From Streptomyces sp. DI166 (GTDB lineage Bacteria; Actinomycetota; Actinomycetes; Streptomycetales; Streptomycetaceae): a DNA stretch of 64,000 bases. Below the pieces are notes generated by a model. The model searched no databases. It saw nothing but the letters and a program-made list of their open reading frames with translations, and was not told where the DNA came from. The position numbers and the translations under genes are program-made. Numbering within the stretch: position 1 is the stretch's first letter; each line of letters begins with the position of its first letter. The stretch is taken from positions 1-64,000 of the forward strand of contig NZ_FLSP01000039.1 of the NCBI RefSeq assembly GCF_900091315.1. The letters are read 5' to 3'. Shown here in pieces: positions 14,711 to 22,981 of the stretch.

Positions 14711-16015
14711 GTCGTCCTCCCCTTCGACAGCCGCCACAGCATATGCGGAGATCGACGGGCGCGGGGCGCTCTCCTCGGTGGTCGGGAGCGGTGGGGCGCT
14801 GCGGACCGCCGGGCTGGCCGTGGCGGCGATCGCCGCTGCGAGCATCAACGCGGCCAGCGCCCACACGGCGCCGACCGGTCCGACGGTGGTGAGCAGGTAC
14901 CCGGCGCCGAGTGAGGCGACCGGCATGACGCCCCAGGACAGGGTCATGGCGGCGCTGTTGACGCGGCCCAGGAGTTCACTGGGGACCAGGACGGTCCCGT
15001 AGCTGATGATCACCACGTTCCACAGCGGTCCGACGAAGGCGGTGGCCGCGCCGATGGCCCCGATCAGCAGGGGGTCGGACGTGAAGGAGAAGAGGGGGAG
15101 CAGGGCGGCCCAGATCCAGTTGGCGCCGATGATGACGGACCTGGGCGTGAAGTGGCGGTGGAGCCTGGTCGCCGCGAGGGCACCGGCCAGGCCGCCGGCG
15201 CTGTAGATGCCGAGCATGGTGCCGATGGCGGTGGGTGTGGCGCCGTGGTGTCGGGCGAGGACGACGAGGATCAGTACGAGCGCGTGGAAGACCAGGTTGC
15301 TCAGGGCGATCAGTAACAGGGCCGCGCGTATGAGGGGGTGGCGCCAGACCCAGCGCAGGCCCGCGGTCGTGGACCGCCAGAGGGATTCCGCCGGGGTGGT
15401 CGGCCGGTTCCGCAGGTCGGTTCGGATGAAGAGCAGTCCGACGCAGGCGGCGAAGTAGGAGAGGGCGTCGGCGAGGAACGGCAGCGTGCGGCTGATGCCG
15501 AAGAGCGCGCCGCCCAGGGGTGGGCCGACCAGTGCGGCGCCGCGGGCCCGGGCCTCGTTGTGGGCGATCGCGGTGGGCAGCAGGGATGTTGGCACGATCC
15601 CGGGCAGGGCGGCGCGTTCGGCCAGGCCGAAGAAGACGAAGCACAGGCCCTGGACGAAGGCGACCGCGGCGAGGTGCGCGACCGTGACTCGGCCCAGCCA
15701 GAGGGCGGCCGGCACGGTCAACAGGGCGAGGCCCGCGCAGAGTTCGCTGACCAGCAGGACGGTGCGGCGGTTCCAGCGGTCCACGAGGGCGCCTGCGGGG
15801 AGGTGGGCGATGAGGTACGGAAGGGTGCCGGAGGCCGCCACGATTCCGGCGTCGGACGGTGATCCGGTGGTCCCGAGGACGAGCAGCGGCATCGCCGTTC
15901 CGCTGGTCTGGGCGCCCAGGGTGGAGACGACCTGACCGCTCCACAGCGCCACGAACTCGCGGTTGCGCCACAACGACCGCGGTGCGCCGGTCTTTTGGGT
16001 GGACGGTGGGGTCAT
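14483..16015 (-). CDS. MFS transporter, read through into a 75-residue domain
   Basis: The reading frame is 510 residues. The first about 400 residues are a 12-helix major facilitator of the enterobactin-exporter/MFS_3 type: FVALWSGQVVSTLGAQTSGTAMPLLVL in helix 1, then DRWNRRTVLLVSELCAG as motif A, and HHGATPTAIGTMLGIYSAGGLAGALAATRL. The last helix ends near AALMLAAAIAATAS. After a 35-residue linker the frame enters the small wHTH-like domain with its own ribosome site. The ATG at 16015 overlaps the ArsR stop (ATGA), so ArsR and MFS are coupled; an efflux pump under control of that repressor is likely. Most family members lack the tail. Confidence 0.85.
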   Translation of the reverse strand: MTPPSTQKTGAPRSLWRNREFVALWSGQVVSTLGAQTSGTAMPLLVLGTTGSPSDAGIVAASGTLPYLIAHLPAGALVDRWNRRTVLLVSELCAGLALLTVPAALWLGRVTVAHLAAVAFVQGLCFVFFGLAERAALPGIVPTSLLPTAIAHNEARARGAALVGPPLGGALFGISRTLPFLADALSYFAACVGLLFIRTDLRNRPTTPAESLWRSTTAGLRWVWRHPLIRAALLLIALSNLVFHALVLILVVLARHHGATPTAIGTMLGIYSAGGLAGALAATRLHRHFTPRSVIIGANWIWAALLPLFSFTSDPLLIGAIGAATAFVGPLWNVVIISYGTVLVPSELLGRVNSAAMTLSWGVMPVASLGAGYLLTTVGPVGAVWALAALMLAAAIAATASPAVRSAPPLPTTEESAPRPSISAYAVAAVEGEDDMAETQLTHKQALAAVIQALGGTWDTERAVLALRVAGYEPTGDEAAGKEARRNLRELAEDGLIERPDPEQAVYRLA

Positions 16016-16602
16016 TCGGCGTCCGCCCCCGGGGCGGGTGTGGGGAAGGCGTGGAACACCACGGAGATGTGCCTGCTGTTGGGGGGCGCCTCCTCCGGGT
16101 CGCGGTGCCAGCGGGCGAGGAAGGCGATGTACTCCTCGCCGAACTGCGCCAACTCCTCGGCGGTGAGCGTGGTTCCGCCGAAGGAGTGCATGGCAGCGGT
16201 GGCGAACTCGCCGTAGGAGTCCCGGTCGGACAGGTAGGCGGCCAGTTCGCGCTCGGCGCCCGCCACCCACTGCCGGCCGAGTTCCTCGGCAGCGGCGTCG
16301 ATCTCGGGGTCGCTCGGCTCGCGCGGCAGTCGTACGTCCTGGGGTACGGCCCGCCAGTACTTGCGGCGCCCGGCCGAGCGTGCCGTGTCCTCCTCCACGA
16401 AGCCGAACCGGGCCAGTTGGCGCAGGTGGTAGCTGGTCGCGCCACGGTCCTCGGCAAACTCGGCGGCCAGGTCGGCGGAGGTGGCGGGGCCTTGGCGCCG
16501 GAGCCTGGTCAGCAGGGCCTGGCGGAGGGGGTGGGCGAGGGCTTTGAGCGCGGCGATGTCGGTCAGTACGCGCGGTGGGGAGCCGGGGTCGGAGCTGGAC
16601 AT
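16012..16602 (-). CDS. ArsR-family transcriptional regulator
   Basis: About 196 residues. The winged-helix domain at about 10-85 contains LTDIAALKALAHPLRQALLTRLRRQGPATSADLAAEF (DNA-recognition region) and TSYHLRQLARFGFVEED. A longer C-terminal helical part (WVAGAERELAAYLSDRDSYGEF) is found in the larger regulators of drug-efflux MFS genes. ATG 16602 was chosen; the frame extends to a TTG at 16623 that lies inside an operator-like palindrome. No ribosome site precedes the ATG, which suggests a leaderless message. It is coupled to the MFS gene and probably represses both. Confidence 0.88.
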   Translation of the reverse strand: MSSSDPGSPPRVLTDIAALKALAHPLRQALLTRLRRQGPATSADLAAEFAEDRGATSYHLRQLARFGFVEEDTARSAGRRKYWRAVPQDVRLPREPSDPEIDAAAEELGRQWVAGAERELAAYLSDRDSYGEFATAAMHSFGGTTLTAEELAQFGEEYIAFLARWHRDPEEAPPNSRHISVVFHAFPTPAPGADAE

Positions 16603-16605
16603 GAT

Positions 16606-16635
16606 GAGAAGATATCTATGCAAAGATTTCTTCTC
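16606..16635. promoter_or_regulatory. 12-bp palindrome just upstream of the ArsR start
   Basis: GAGAAGATATCT (16606-16617) and AGATTTCTTCTC (16624-16635) are inverted copies with one mismatch around ATGCAA. It lies 4 nt from the ArsR ATG in an A/T-rich pocket, where a promoter for a leaderless gene would sit. It is a likely self-repression site. The remaining gap to 16900 shows no other clear element. Confidence 0.55.
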
Positions 16636-16899
16636 AAGGGGCGGGGAGCAGTGATCGTGATGCGGTGCGCGGGCGCGAGGGGCTCGCGCGAGCGCTTGCC
16701 TGCATATATCTGCCCCCCTGTGTGCGCTGGCGCTCGCCCCATGCGGTGAACTGCGCGCTTGTCCCCTGGTCGTACCTCATGCGCCCCGTTTCACTGAGCT
16801 CTCACTCGCTTTCAACGCAAGTCACCAACACACACGCATCGTCGGATCAGACGTTGACCTGCCGGGACCTCGGGCCCGACATGACGCAGGAGGTTTGTG

Positions 16900-17454
16900 A
16901 TGGCACTGGCACAGTGGACGAACGCGATGGAGTGGCTGGCCGCCGCCGCGACCGACCCCCGGTCCTGCAAGAACGACTGGCAGCGCGGTACGACAGGCGT
17001 CCACCTCTTGGCCGCCGGACGGTTCTGGGACGTCCTCATCGTCCCGGCCTGCCTCGGTCTGCACGCGGCCGACATCCTGGCCGATCTGCCCCGGCTCGAA
17101 CCGGGCCCGGCACTGCTGGACAGCCGACGTCAGCACATCGGCTTCTTCCTGCCGCCCGCGCCCTCCAGCGTCTGGGCCGGGCACGACATCCGCTACCTCA
17201 CCAGAGGCGGCTGGATCGCCACCCCCGCGCCCCACTGCCGCTGGGGCGACCTGCGCTGGATCTGCCCGCCCGACGGAAGCGGCACCCTCAACACACCCGA
17301 GGCGCTGGAACTCGCCCTGCACCAGGCCATGCACGAACTGGCCCGCACCCACGGCATCCCGCACCACCACCACGCACCGCACCACGGCACGGTCAACGGC
17401 GCGGTCCACGGCGCGCAGGCGCCACCACCTCCGACTGCCGCGCCGCACGTCTAG
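16900..17454 (+). CDS. Bifunctional primase/polymerase-N-like small protein (Streptomyces hypothetical)
   Basis: 184 residues. The pattern is that of a common Streptomyces protein related to the N-terminal primase/polymerase domain: MEWLAAAATDPRSCKNDW, GVHLLAAGRFWDVLIVP, HIGFFLPPAPSSVW, GGWIATPAPH, DLRWICPPDGSGTLNTPEALELALHQAM. The metal-binding acidic residues of true PrimPol are not evident, so it may be an inactive relative. A His-rich HHHHAPHH tract and a Pro-rich tail end the protein. ATG 16900 lies 6 nt after AGGAGG (16888-16893). Function unknown. Confidence 0.72.
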   Translation: MALAQWTNAMEWLAAAATDPRSCKNDWQRGTTGVHLLAAGRFWDVLIVPACLGLHAADILADLPRLEPGPALLDSRRQHIGFFLPPAPSSVWAGHDIRYLTRGGWIATPAPHCRWGDLRWICPPDGSGTLNTPEALELALHQAMHELARTHGIPHHHHAPHHGTVNGAVHGAQAPPPPTAAPHV

Positions 17455-17500
17455 CCCGGCGACGGACGGGACTTCACGGACACGACCTAGGATCACCGGC

Positions 17501-18241
17501 ATGGCGCTGCGACCGGTGATGGTGAACATCAAGGCCCTCGACCCCTCGGCGCTCGGCCGGTTCTGGGCGGAGGCGCTCGGCTGGACGGCGTACTCGCCCG
17601 GCGTGACGACCTACGTCGGCCCGCCGGGCGGCCTCGTCTGGCCGGACCCGGTCTTCGTCGGCCTCGACTTCGTGCCTGTCCCGGAGGCGAGGGCGGCGAC
17701 GAAGAACCGGGTGCATCTGGATCTGGCGACCACCTCCCCCGCCCATCAGGAGGAGTTGGTCGCCCGTCTGCGGGGCCTCGGGGCGACTCCGGTCGACATC
17801 GGTCAGCGGGACGTGCCCTGGACGGTCCTCGCCGACCCCGAGGGCAACGAGTTCTGCGTACTGGAGCCCCGGGAGATGTACCGGGACACCGGTCCGGTCG
17901 CCGCGGTGGTCGTCGACTGCGCGGACCCACGGGCCATGGCGCGGTTCTGGGGCGAGGCGCTGGACTGGACGCTGCGCGAAGTCTCGGACGAGGGTGCGTC
18001 GTTCCGCTCGGGCGGCGATGCCGGTCCGTACCTCGAATTCATCCGTACGCCTGATGCGAAAACCGTGCCCGATCGCGTCCATCTGGATCTGCTCCCCTCC
18101 CCCGGCGGCGAACAGGCGGCGGAGGTGACCCGACTGCGGGCGCTGGGCGCGACGGACCTCGATGTCGGACAGGGGGACGTGCCGTGGACGTGCCTGTCCG
18201 ACCCGGAGGGCCACGAGTTCTGCGTCCTCAGCGCAGGTTGA
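17501..18241 (+). CDS. VOC family (glyoxalase-fold) protein, two domains
   Basis: 246 residues made of two tandem vicinal-oxygen-chelate modules. Both halves contain the same blocks: A(L/M)(G/A)RFWxEAL(G/D)WT, NRVHLDL or DRVHLDL, RLRxLGATxxDxGQxDVPWT and DPEGxEFCVL. This is the glyoxalase-like domain family of Streptomyces with an internal duplication. Metal-binding His and Glu are plausible in VHLDL and EFCVLE. The substrate is unknown. Its last 14 nt overlap the convergent GNAT gene. Confidence 0.88.
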   Translation: MALRPVMVNIKALDPSALGRFWAEALGWTAYSPGVTTYVGPPGGLVWPDPVFVGLDFVPVPEARAATKNRVHLDLATTSPAHQEELVARLRGLGATPVDIGQRDVPWTVLADPEGNEFCVLEPREMYRDTGPVAAVVVDCADPRAMARFWGEALDWTLREVSDEGASFRSGGDAGPYLEFIRTPDAKTVPDRVHLDLLPSPGGEQAAEVTRLRALGATDLDVGQGDVPWTCLSDPEGHEFCVLSAG

Positions 18242-18809
18242 GCATCATGACGTCGCGCAGTTCGGCACCGGCTGCCGCTGGGCGTGCCTGCCCGATCACG
18301 CGGTAGCCCCACGCCGTGTAGGCGGCGGCCGCTGCCGCGTTCTCCGGATTCACATTGAGCATGACCCGCTCCGCCTCCAGTCCGTCGAGCAACGACGCGT
18401 GCAACCGCCGTGCGACGCCCCAGCCACGCCAGGCGCGGCGGACGGCGAGTTCCATCAGACCGAAGGTGCGACGGCCGTCCTCCCGCCGCATGTCCTCGGA
18501 CACCGGCTCCGTGAACTCGTCCCACCAGGGCGTGTCGGCCGGCAACGACCACCCGTACGCCATACCGACCGGCTCACCGTCCCCGGTACGGGCCAGCACC
18601 GCACGGAAGGCAGGCCGCGCGGCCTGCACGGTGAACCTGCGGAACGCGGCGACGACGTCGTCCTCGGTCTCGTTGTGAGGAGGCTCGGCGAACACCTCGG
18701 CGTAGATCAGCCGCAGCTCGTCGACGGCCTGCGCTGCGGCTGCTCCGTCCATGCGAGCAACCGCGAGCGCCTCCTGCTGCACACCGGGTTCCTTCTCGAT
18801 CGGGATCAT
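18228..18809 (-). CDS. GNAT family N-acetyltransferase
   Basis: 193 residues with an acetyl-CoA-dependent GNAT fold. FGLMELAVRRAWRGWGVARRLHASLL (about 118-143) is motif A with the Q/R-x-x-G-x-G/A pyrophosphate loop, followed by VMLNVNPENAAAAAAYTAWGYRVIG (motif B). The acceptor is not predictable. It overlaps the convergent VOC gene by 14 nt. Confidence 0.85.
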   Translation of the reverse strand: MIPIEKEPGVQQEALAVARMDGAAAAQAVDELRLIYAEVFAEPPHNETEDDVVAAFRRFTVQAARPAFRAVLARTGDGEPVGMAYGWSLPADTPWWDEFTEPVSEDMRREDGRRTFGLMELAVRRAWRGWGVARRLHASLLDGLEAERVMLNVNPENAAAAAAYTAWGYRVIGQARPAAAGAELRDVMMLNLR

Positions 18810-18910
18810 GCCAACGACCGTACCCGGCGGGTCACTCAGTGGCGCAGTCGCACGAGTTCGTCCGCACGCCGGCGGTCCTTGGGACGGCCCAGGGCTCGGC
18901 GCATGGCGAT

Positions 18911-19199
18911 ATGGTCCGGATAACCGTCTGAAAGGATCAACCCGTTTGCCCCGGGTCCCCTCAGCGCGCCTGACCCGCAGCAGCCAACTAGCATCTCGGA
19001 ACTCACCGGGGCCACAATCCTGTCCGCCGTGGCCTTCAAGTCAGGCTCACTGCGGTTGGTCTTCGACAACGGTCTGCATCTCACATGCTGCGCGGACACG
19101 ACATCCTGTCAGGTCACGGGGCCGAGCGGGTGGCGCTTCGTCGCAGGTCCCGGCCGACGGCCTACGGTGTACTCCCCTCGTACCTGCGCAGAGTCATGA
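18911..19199 (+). pseudogene. Frameshifted small gene, DUF6188-like remnant
   Basis: A frame without a start codon (18924-19199) reads ELTGATILSAVAFKSGSLRLVFDNGLHLT, then VTGPSGWRFVAGPGRRP, then TVYSP, the pattern of short Streptomyces proteins of the DUF6188 type as I recall them. Just upstream in another frame is ATG at 18911 (MVRITV, then a stop); a single-base change near 18928 would join the two parts. The last 38 nt overlap the 3-prime end of the convergent phosphatase gene. I see nothing else in the 18810-19161 gap. The family call is tentative. Confidence 0.35.
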
Positions 19200-19854
19200 G
19201 CGATTCCTCCGAGGTCGCCAGCATCGCGAAGGGGAAGCGGTCGAGTTCGAGGCAGAGGGATACGTCGTCCGGGTGGACTCCCTCGCGTATGCCCTCCGTC
19301 AGCTCATGGGCCGCGCGTGAGTCGGCGGCTCGGGTCAGGTACTCGGTCGCCTCGGTTCGGGGGTCGGCCGCTCGGCGCGCGATGTACTGCGCGCACGCCA
19401 GGTCCTCGTCGGCGCGGCCGTCCTCGCCGGTCACCACGAATGTGATGCTGTCGCCCCCGCGCGTGCGGAGGACCTCGGTGGTGGCCTCCGCCACCACGAA
19501 GCTCGCGCACAGCACGAGGGACGCGTCCTTCACCGCCAGTGCGCCCACTGTTCCCGCCGTCGTCTTCTGTACGACGGTCCGGCCGCCGAGGTCGGTCGAG
19601 CGCAGCAGGCCGGGTGAGTTGACTGTGTCGAAGCCCGGAGCGGGCGGGCCGTCCTTCAGGGCGACCCAGGTCGGGTGCGCGGCCTTCAGGGCCAGGGCCT
19701 CGTCCAGTGACCCGGCGAGGACGATCTTCTCCGCGCCCTGCGCGAAGGCCCAGGCCGCCACCGTGTAGGCACGCATGACGTCCACCACCACGGCCACGGA
19801 CGGGACTTCGGTCAGTTCGGGGATGCCGAGGAATCGTGTGTCCATCCGGCTCAT
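19162..19854 (-). CDS. comB: 2-phosphosulfolactate phosphatase (ComB family)
   Basis: 230 residues resembling ComB, the Mg-dependent phosphatase that forms sulfolactate in coenzyme M synthesis. Signatures: VAVVVDVMRAYTVAAWA, FDTVNSPGLL, VVQKTTAGTVGALAV, VLCASFVVAEATTEVLR, VVTGEDGRADEDLACAQYIA. Actinomycetes do not make coenzyme M, so the true substrate is likely another phospho-acid. The ATG at 19854 or 19845 may be used. It stands alone, with a 61-nt gap to the gene upstream. Confidence 0.82.
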   Translation of the reverse strand: MSRMDTRFLGIPELTEVPSVAVVVDVMRAYTVAAWAFAQGAEKIVLAGSLDEALALKAAHPTWVALKDGPPAPGFDTVNSPGLLRSTDLGGRTVVQKTTAGTVGALAVKDASLVLCASFVVAEATTEVLRTRGGDSITFVVTGEDGRADEDLACAQYIARRAADPRTEATEYLTRAADSRAAHELTEGIREGVHPDDVSLCLELDRFPFAMLATSEESLMTLRRYEGSTP

Positions 19855-19915
19855 GATCGCGCAGGGCGGGGCCTTCCGTCCCGGGGATCGTTGGAGGCGG
19901 CGTCGTATCCGTCCG

Positions 19916-20860
19916 TCACGTCGGCTGTCCGAGCGTCACCGTGCGGGAGCCCGGGGTGAAGCGGGCGAAGGACTGTTCCCAGCTGTCGTTCGGCCAGTAG
20001 CAGGTCAGGCGGCCCTCGGCGGGGCGGTAGTGGGCGGTGTAGACCGTGCCGAGGCCCTCGTCGTACGCGGTCTGGTACAGCGGTGGCTTCAGCATCGCCG
20101 CCACGTCCGGTCCGGCCGCGCGGATGGTGTGCAGGCGTTCCTGGGTGCGGGAGAACCGTTCCTGTTCCTCCGGGACCGGCAGGTGCTGGTGGTTGGCGGC
20201 GCAGGCGTCCGGGGTCTCGGTGAGGGGGATGTCGGGGCCGACGTGGACCGTGACCGCTCGTTCCCGGTCCACGAGGGTGACGTTCTGCGGGATGGCTATC
20301 GGGACGGTCCGGAGTTTGGCGACGGCCTGGTCGACGGTGTCGCAGGTTTCCAGCAGATAGCGCAGGACGATGAGGATGGCGAAACCCGGGCCGTGCACGA
20401 AGCGGCCGCCGAAGGTGAGGGAGACGGCGAGCCCGGCGTCGTTCATGCCGTCCAGCAGGCCCCAGCCCCCGTCCTGCATACCGATCACCGGGCGCAGGAA
20501 GTGCGAGCGCACGATCGTGCCCTCGCAGTCGTCGGGAGCGAAGTCGTAGTTGCGCAGGAGGGTGCCGTCGGCGCCGATCTGGGTGCAGCCCGAGAAGAAG
20601 GGCCGCAGGGTGGCCAGGGTGAGGAAGGTCTCGCCGCCGGGACGGTCCAGTTGCCCGGCCAGGCGGTCCAGGACCGGGACCAGTTCCGGCAGGTGCGTCT
20701 CGAACAACTGCCGTGCCCGGGCGGCGCCTTCCGGGGTTCGGCTCTCCTGCGTCATCCAGCTTTCCGCGAGCGGCCACATGGGGCGTATGTGGGTGGCCCA
20801 GCGCCCGTCCGTTCCGTCGCCGATGTCGATGGCGCGGAAGGTCTTCCGCAGCTCGCTCAT
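19916..20860 (-). CDS. C45-family autoproteolytic acyltransferase/hydrolase
   Basis: 314 residues of the Ntn-hydrolase type related to acyl-CoA:6-APA acyltransferase. The likely nucleophile is the Cys of FFSGCTQIGADGTLLRNYDF (about residue 92), with WGLLDGMNDAGLAVSLTFGG following as the second core strand. Further markers are CAANHQH and a C-terminal GTVYTAHYRPAEG. In this stand-alone form the Cys is not at the N-terminus, so self-cleavage may occur before it. ATG 20860 is preceded by GAAGGAGA. Substrate unknown; no penicillin-type cluster is near. Confidence 0.75.
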   Translation of the reverse strand: MSELRKTFRAIDIGDGTDGRWATHIRPMWPLAESWMTQESRTPEGAARARQLFETHLPELVPVLDRLAGQLDRPGGETFLTLATLRPFFSGCTQIGADGTLLRNYDFAPDDCEGTIVRSHFLRPVIGMQDGGWGLLDGMNDAGLAVSLTFGGRFVHGPGFAILIVLRYLLETCDTVDQAVAKLRTVPIAIPQNVTLVDRERAVTVHVGPDIPLTETPDACAANHQHLPVPEEQERFSRTQERLHTIRAAGPDVAAMLKPPLYQTAYDEGLGTVYTAHYRPAEGRLTCYWPNDSWEQSFARFTPGSRTVTLGQPT

Positions 20861-20962
20861 GGGCCGCCACTCTCCTTCGGCTGACTGCGGGCGGGAGAAC
20901 AGCAACCTAACCAATTTCGCGCGGAATTGACCATGACGTTCGACGGCACCGGCAGCGCAGGC

Positions 20963-21002
20963 GGGAGCCGGACGTACGGGTCGGCCCGTACGTCCGGCTC
21001 CC
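20963..21002 (-). terminator. 18-bp perfect hairpin after the hemerythrin gene
   Basis: GGGAGCCGGACGTACGGG (20963-20980) and its exact complement (20985-21002) enclose a TCGG loop. It lies 12 nt beyond the stop of the hemerythrin gene and likely ends the narK-hemerythrin transcript. Confidence 0.75.
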
Positions 21003-21013
21003 TTCCGTGGCCC

Positions 21014-21487
21014 TCAGGCCGCCGGGCGGGACAGGGTGCTGCCCGCCCGGGCCCGGACCGTCTCTACGGCTTCCCAGTCCTCGGTGTCGAGGTTGGCCAG
21101 TGCGGCCGGGAAGACGCCGTCCTGTTCCTTGAGGATGTGGTCCCGCAGGAGGGCCATGGCGTCCATCAGGCGGTCGGGCCAGCCCGGGTCGGCCAGATAG
21201 GCACCGTTGGCCTGGGCCAGGACCGCCTCGATCCTGCGGTGTTCGGCTTCCAGGGCGGCGATCTGGTCGGGGAAGTCCCCGGCCAGGGCGGGGAACAGCC
21301 CGTGCTCCTCGACCTGGGTGTGCGGGCCGAGCACGCGCGCTATCTCGCGGGCGATCTCCGCCATCCGGGCCACCCCGCCCCGCTCGTGGGCGGCACGGAG
21401 GTGGCTGATGAGCCGGACGACTTCGTCATGTTCCTGGGTGAGTTCGTCGATGGTTTCCAGGGCCTGGCAGCCGCAGTACTCGCACAC
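21014..21487 (-). CDS. Hemerythrin domain protein with N-terminal CEYCGC motif
   Basis: 157 residues. A short Cys-rich start (CEYCGCQALETI) precedes a hemerythrin HHE helical bundle. Candidate diiron ligands are in ELTQEHDEVVRLISHL, LGPHTQVEEHGLFPALAG, EAEHRRIEAVL and LLRDHILKEQDGVFPA. Such proteins bind O2 or NO at a diiron site. GTG 21487 has GAGAGGA upstream. It follows narK by 29 nt on the same strand, so the two are probably co-transcribed from a promoter carrying the DevR-like box at 22935. A role in NO or oxygen sensing or repair is inferred. Confidence 0.88.
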   Translation of the reverse strand: MCEYCGCQALETIDELTQEHDEVVRLISHLRAAHERGGVARMAEIAREIARVLGPHTQVEEHGLFPALAGDFPDQIAALEAEHRRIEAVLAQANGAYLADPGWPDRLMDAMALLRDHILKEQDGVFPAALANLDTEDWEAVETVRARAGSTLSRPAA

Positions 21488-21516
21488 CGGTCGTGTCCTC
21501 TCTTCCTGGGGTGCCG

Positions 21517-22809
21517 TTACGCGGTGGTGTCGGCGGTACGGGCCTCGGCCCGGCGTCCGCCGCGCGCCTTGGGCGCGCCGTCGCCCTCCGCCGCGGCCCT
21601 GACCCCGGTGAGGGTGTAGATGAGGGCGGCGGTGGCCACGACGGCGAGCAGGACCAGACCGGCCGCGTAGGTGCCGTACTCGCCGTACAGCGAGCCCATC
21701 ACCAGCGGGGGCAGGAAGCCGCCCAGGCCGCCCGCGGCGCCGACCACACCGGTGACCGAGCCGACCTGGTTGCCCGGGGTGAGCAGGGCCACCAGGGCGA
21801 AGGTCGCGCCGCTGCCCGCGCCGAGCGCGGCGGCCATGGCGAGGAAGGCGATCGTGCCCAGCGGTGCCAGGGGCGGGGTGAAGGACTGGACGAGCGCTCC
21901 GAGGACGACCACGCCGAGCGAGCCCGCCAGGACCCGTACCGGGCCCAGCCGGTCCGAGAGCCAGCCGCCGATCGGGCGCATCGCCACGGCGAGGATCACG
22001 AACCCGGCCATCCGGTTGGCGGCGTCGGCCTGGGTGAGGCCGTAGCCGGTCTTGAGGTAGGTCGGCAGGTAGACGGAGAAGGCGACGTAGCCGCCGAACG
22101 CGACCGCGTACAGGGCGGAGGCCTGCCAGGTGATGGGCAGCCGGACGGTGGCGGCCAGCCGGCGGCCGAGCGGTTCGGTCGGGACGGTGCGGCCGGGCGC
22201 GTCCCGCAGCAGCAGCGCGGCGACGGCGGCGTAGACGGCCAGGACCGCGGCGGTGATCAGGAACGGGGTGGCCATGTCGCCCGCGTCGACCAGCTTGACC
22301 GTGGTGAGCGCGCTGATGGCGGTGCCGCCCATGCCGGCGCCGAAGACGCCGATGGCGAGGCCGCGCCGGGCGGGCGGGAACCAGGCGTTGACCAGGGGCA
22401 CGCCGACGGCGAACGCGGTGCCGCCGATACCGAGGAAGAAGCCGCCGATCAGCAGGGCGGCGAGGGAGTCGTGTCCGGCCAGGCCCAGGTAGAGCACCGG
22501 GGCGATGGTGGCCGCGGACACGATCGGGAACATGACCCGGCCGCCGTAGCGGTCGGTGAGCGCGCCCACCGGGATGCGGCCCAGGGAGCCGACCACGACC
22601 GGCACCGCGACGAGCAGGGACTGCTCGAACGACGACAGGTCGAGGCTGTCCTTGAACCGGGGGCCGAGCGGGCTGAGCAGCGCCCACGCCCAGAAGTTCA
22701 CGGCGAAGCCGACCGTGGCCAGGCTCAGCATCAGCCATGCCCGGCCGGGCACCGACGCCGGTGCTCCTGACGGCGAATCGCCGCTCTGCGACTTCAACGG
22801 CTGGACCAT
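21517..22809 (-). CDS. narK: Nitrate/nitrite transporter NarK (MFS)
   Basis: 430 residues with 12 predicted transmembrane helices. Nitrate-porter features are visible: GFAVNFWAWALLSPLGPRFKD in helix 1, the motif A region GRIPVGALTDRYGGRVMF, and the Gly-rich nitrate signature regions GIGGTAFAVGVPLVNAWFPPARRGLAIGVFGAGMGG and GSGATFALVALLTPGNQVGSVTGVVGAAGG. It would import nitrate or exchange it for nitrite for the NarGHI enzyme encoded 8 kb away. ATG is preceded by AAAGGGA. A DevR-like box lies 126 nt upstream (22935-22948). Confidence 0.93.
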   Translation of the reverse strand: MVQPLKSQSGDSPSGAPASVPGRAWLMLSLATVGFAVNFWAWALLSPLGPRFKDSLDLSSFEQSLLVAVPVVVGSLGRIPVGALTDRYGGRVMFPIVSAATIAPVLYLGLAGHDSLAALLIGGFFLGIGGTAFAVGVPLVNAWFPPARRGLAIGVFGAGMGGTAISALTTVKLVDAGDMATPFLITAAVLAVYAAVAALLLRDAPGRTVPTEPLGRRLAATVRLPITWQASALYAVAFGGYVAFSVYLPTYLKTGYGLTQADAANRMAGFVILAVAMRPIGGWLSDRLGPVRVLAGSLGVVVLGALVQSFTPPLAPLGTIAFLAMAAALGAGSGATFALVALLTPGNQVGSVTGVVGAAGGLGGFLPPLVMGSLYGEYGTYAAGLVLLAVVATAALIYTLTGVRAAAEGDGAPKARGGRRAEARTADTTA

Positions 22810-22934
22810 GTGTCCGTCCCTTTCGTCTTGTGCAGGTGGTACTGCGCCACCCTGGACACGCCTCCCCCACCTGGCCGATGCCTGCTGGGCGGTGTCCCAT
22901 CACCACTCTCCGCACCAGCGGTCACGCGAGGGAT

Positions 22935-22948
22935 GGGCCACCGGTCCC
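22935..22948. promoter_or_regulatory. DevR/DosR-like dyad upstream of narK
   Basis: GGGCC-ACCG-GTCCC, matching the 5-4-5 layout of the mycobacterial DosR box core (GGGAC-N4-GTCCC). It is one of six such sites in this island. A weaker copy, GGACCGGTGGGCCT, lies at 22970-22983. Regulation by the DevR-type regulator encoded at 38916 is inferred. Confidence 0.6.
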
Positions 22949-22981
22949 TGCCCCCGGCCGGACAGTCCCGGACCGGTGGGC

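Noticed and set aside
19162..19854. True coenzyme M biosynthesis
   Set aside because: Only the ComB-like gene is present and actinomycetes are not known to make coenzyme M; the fold match is kept, not the pathway.
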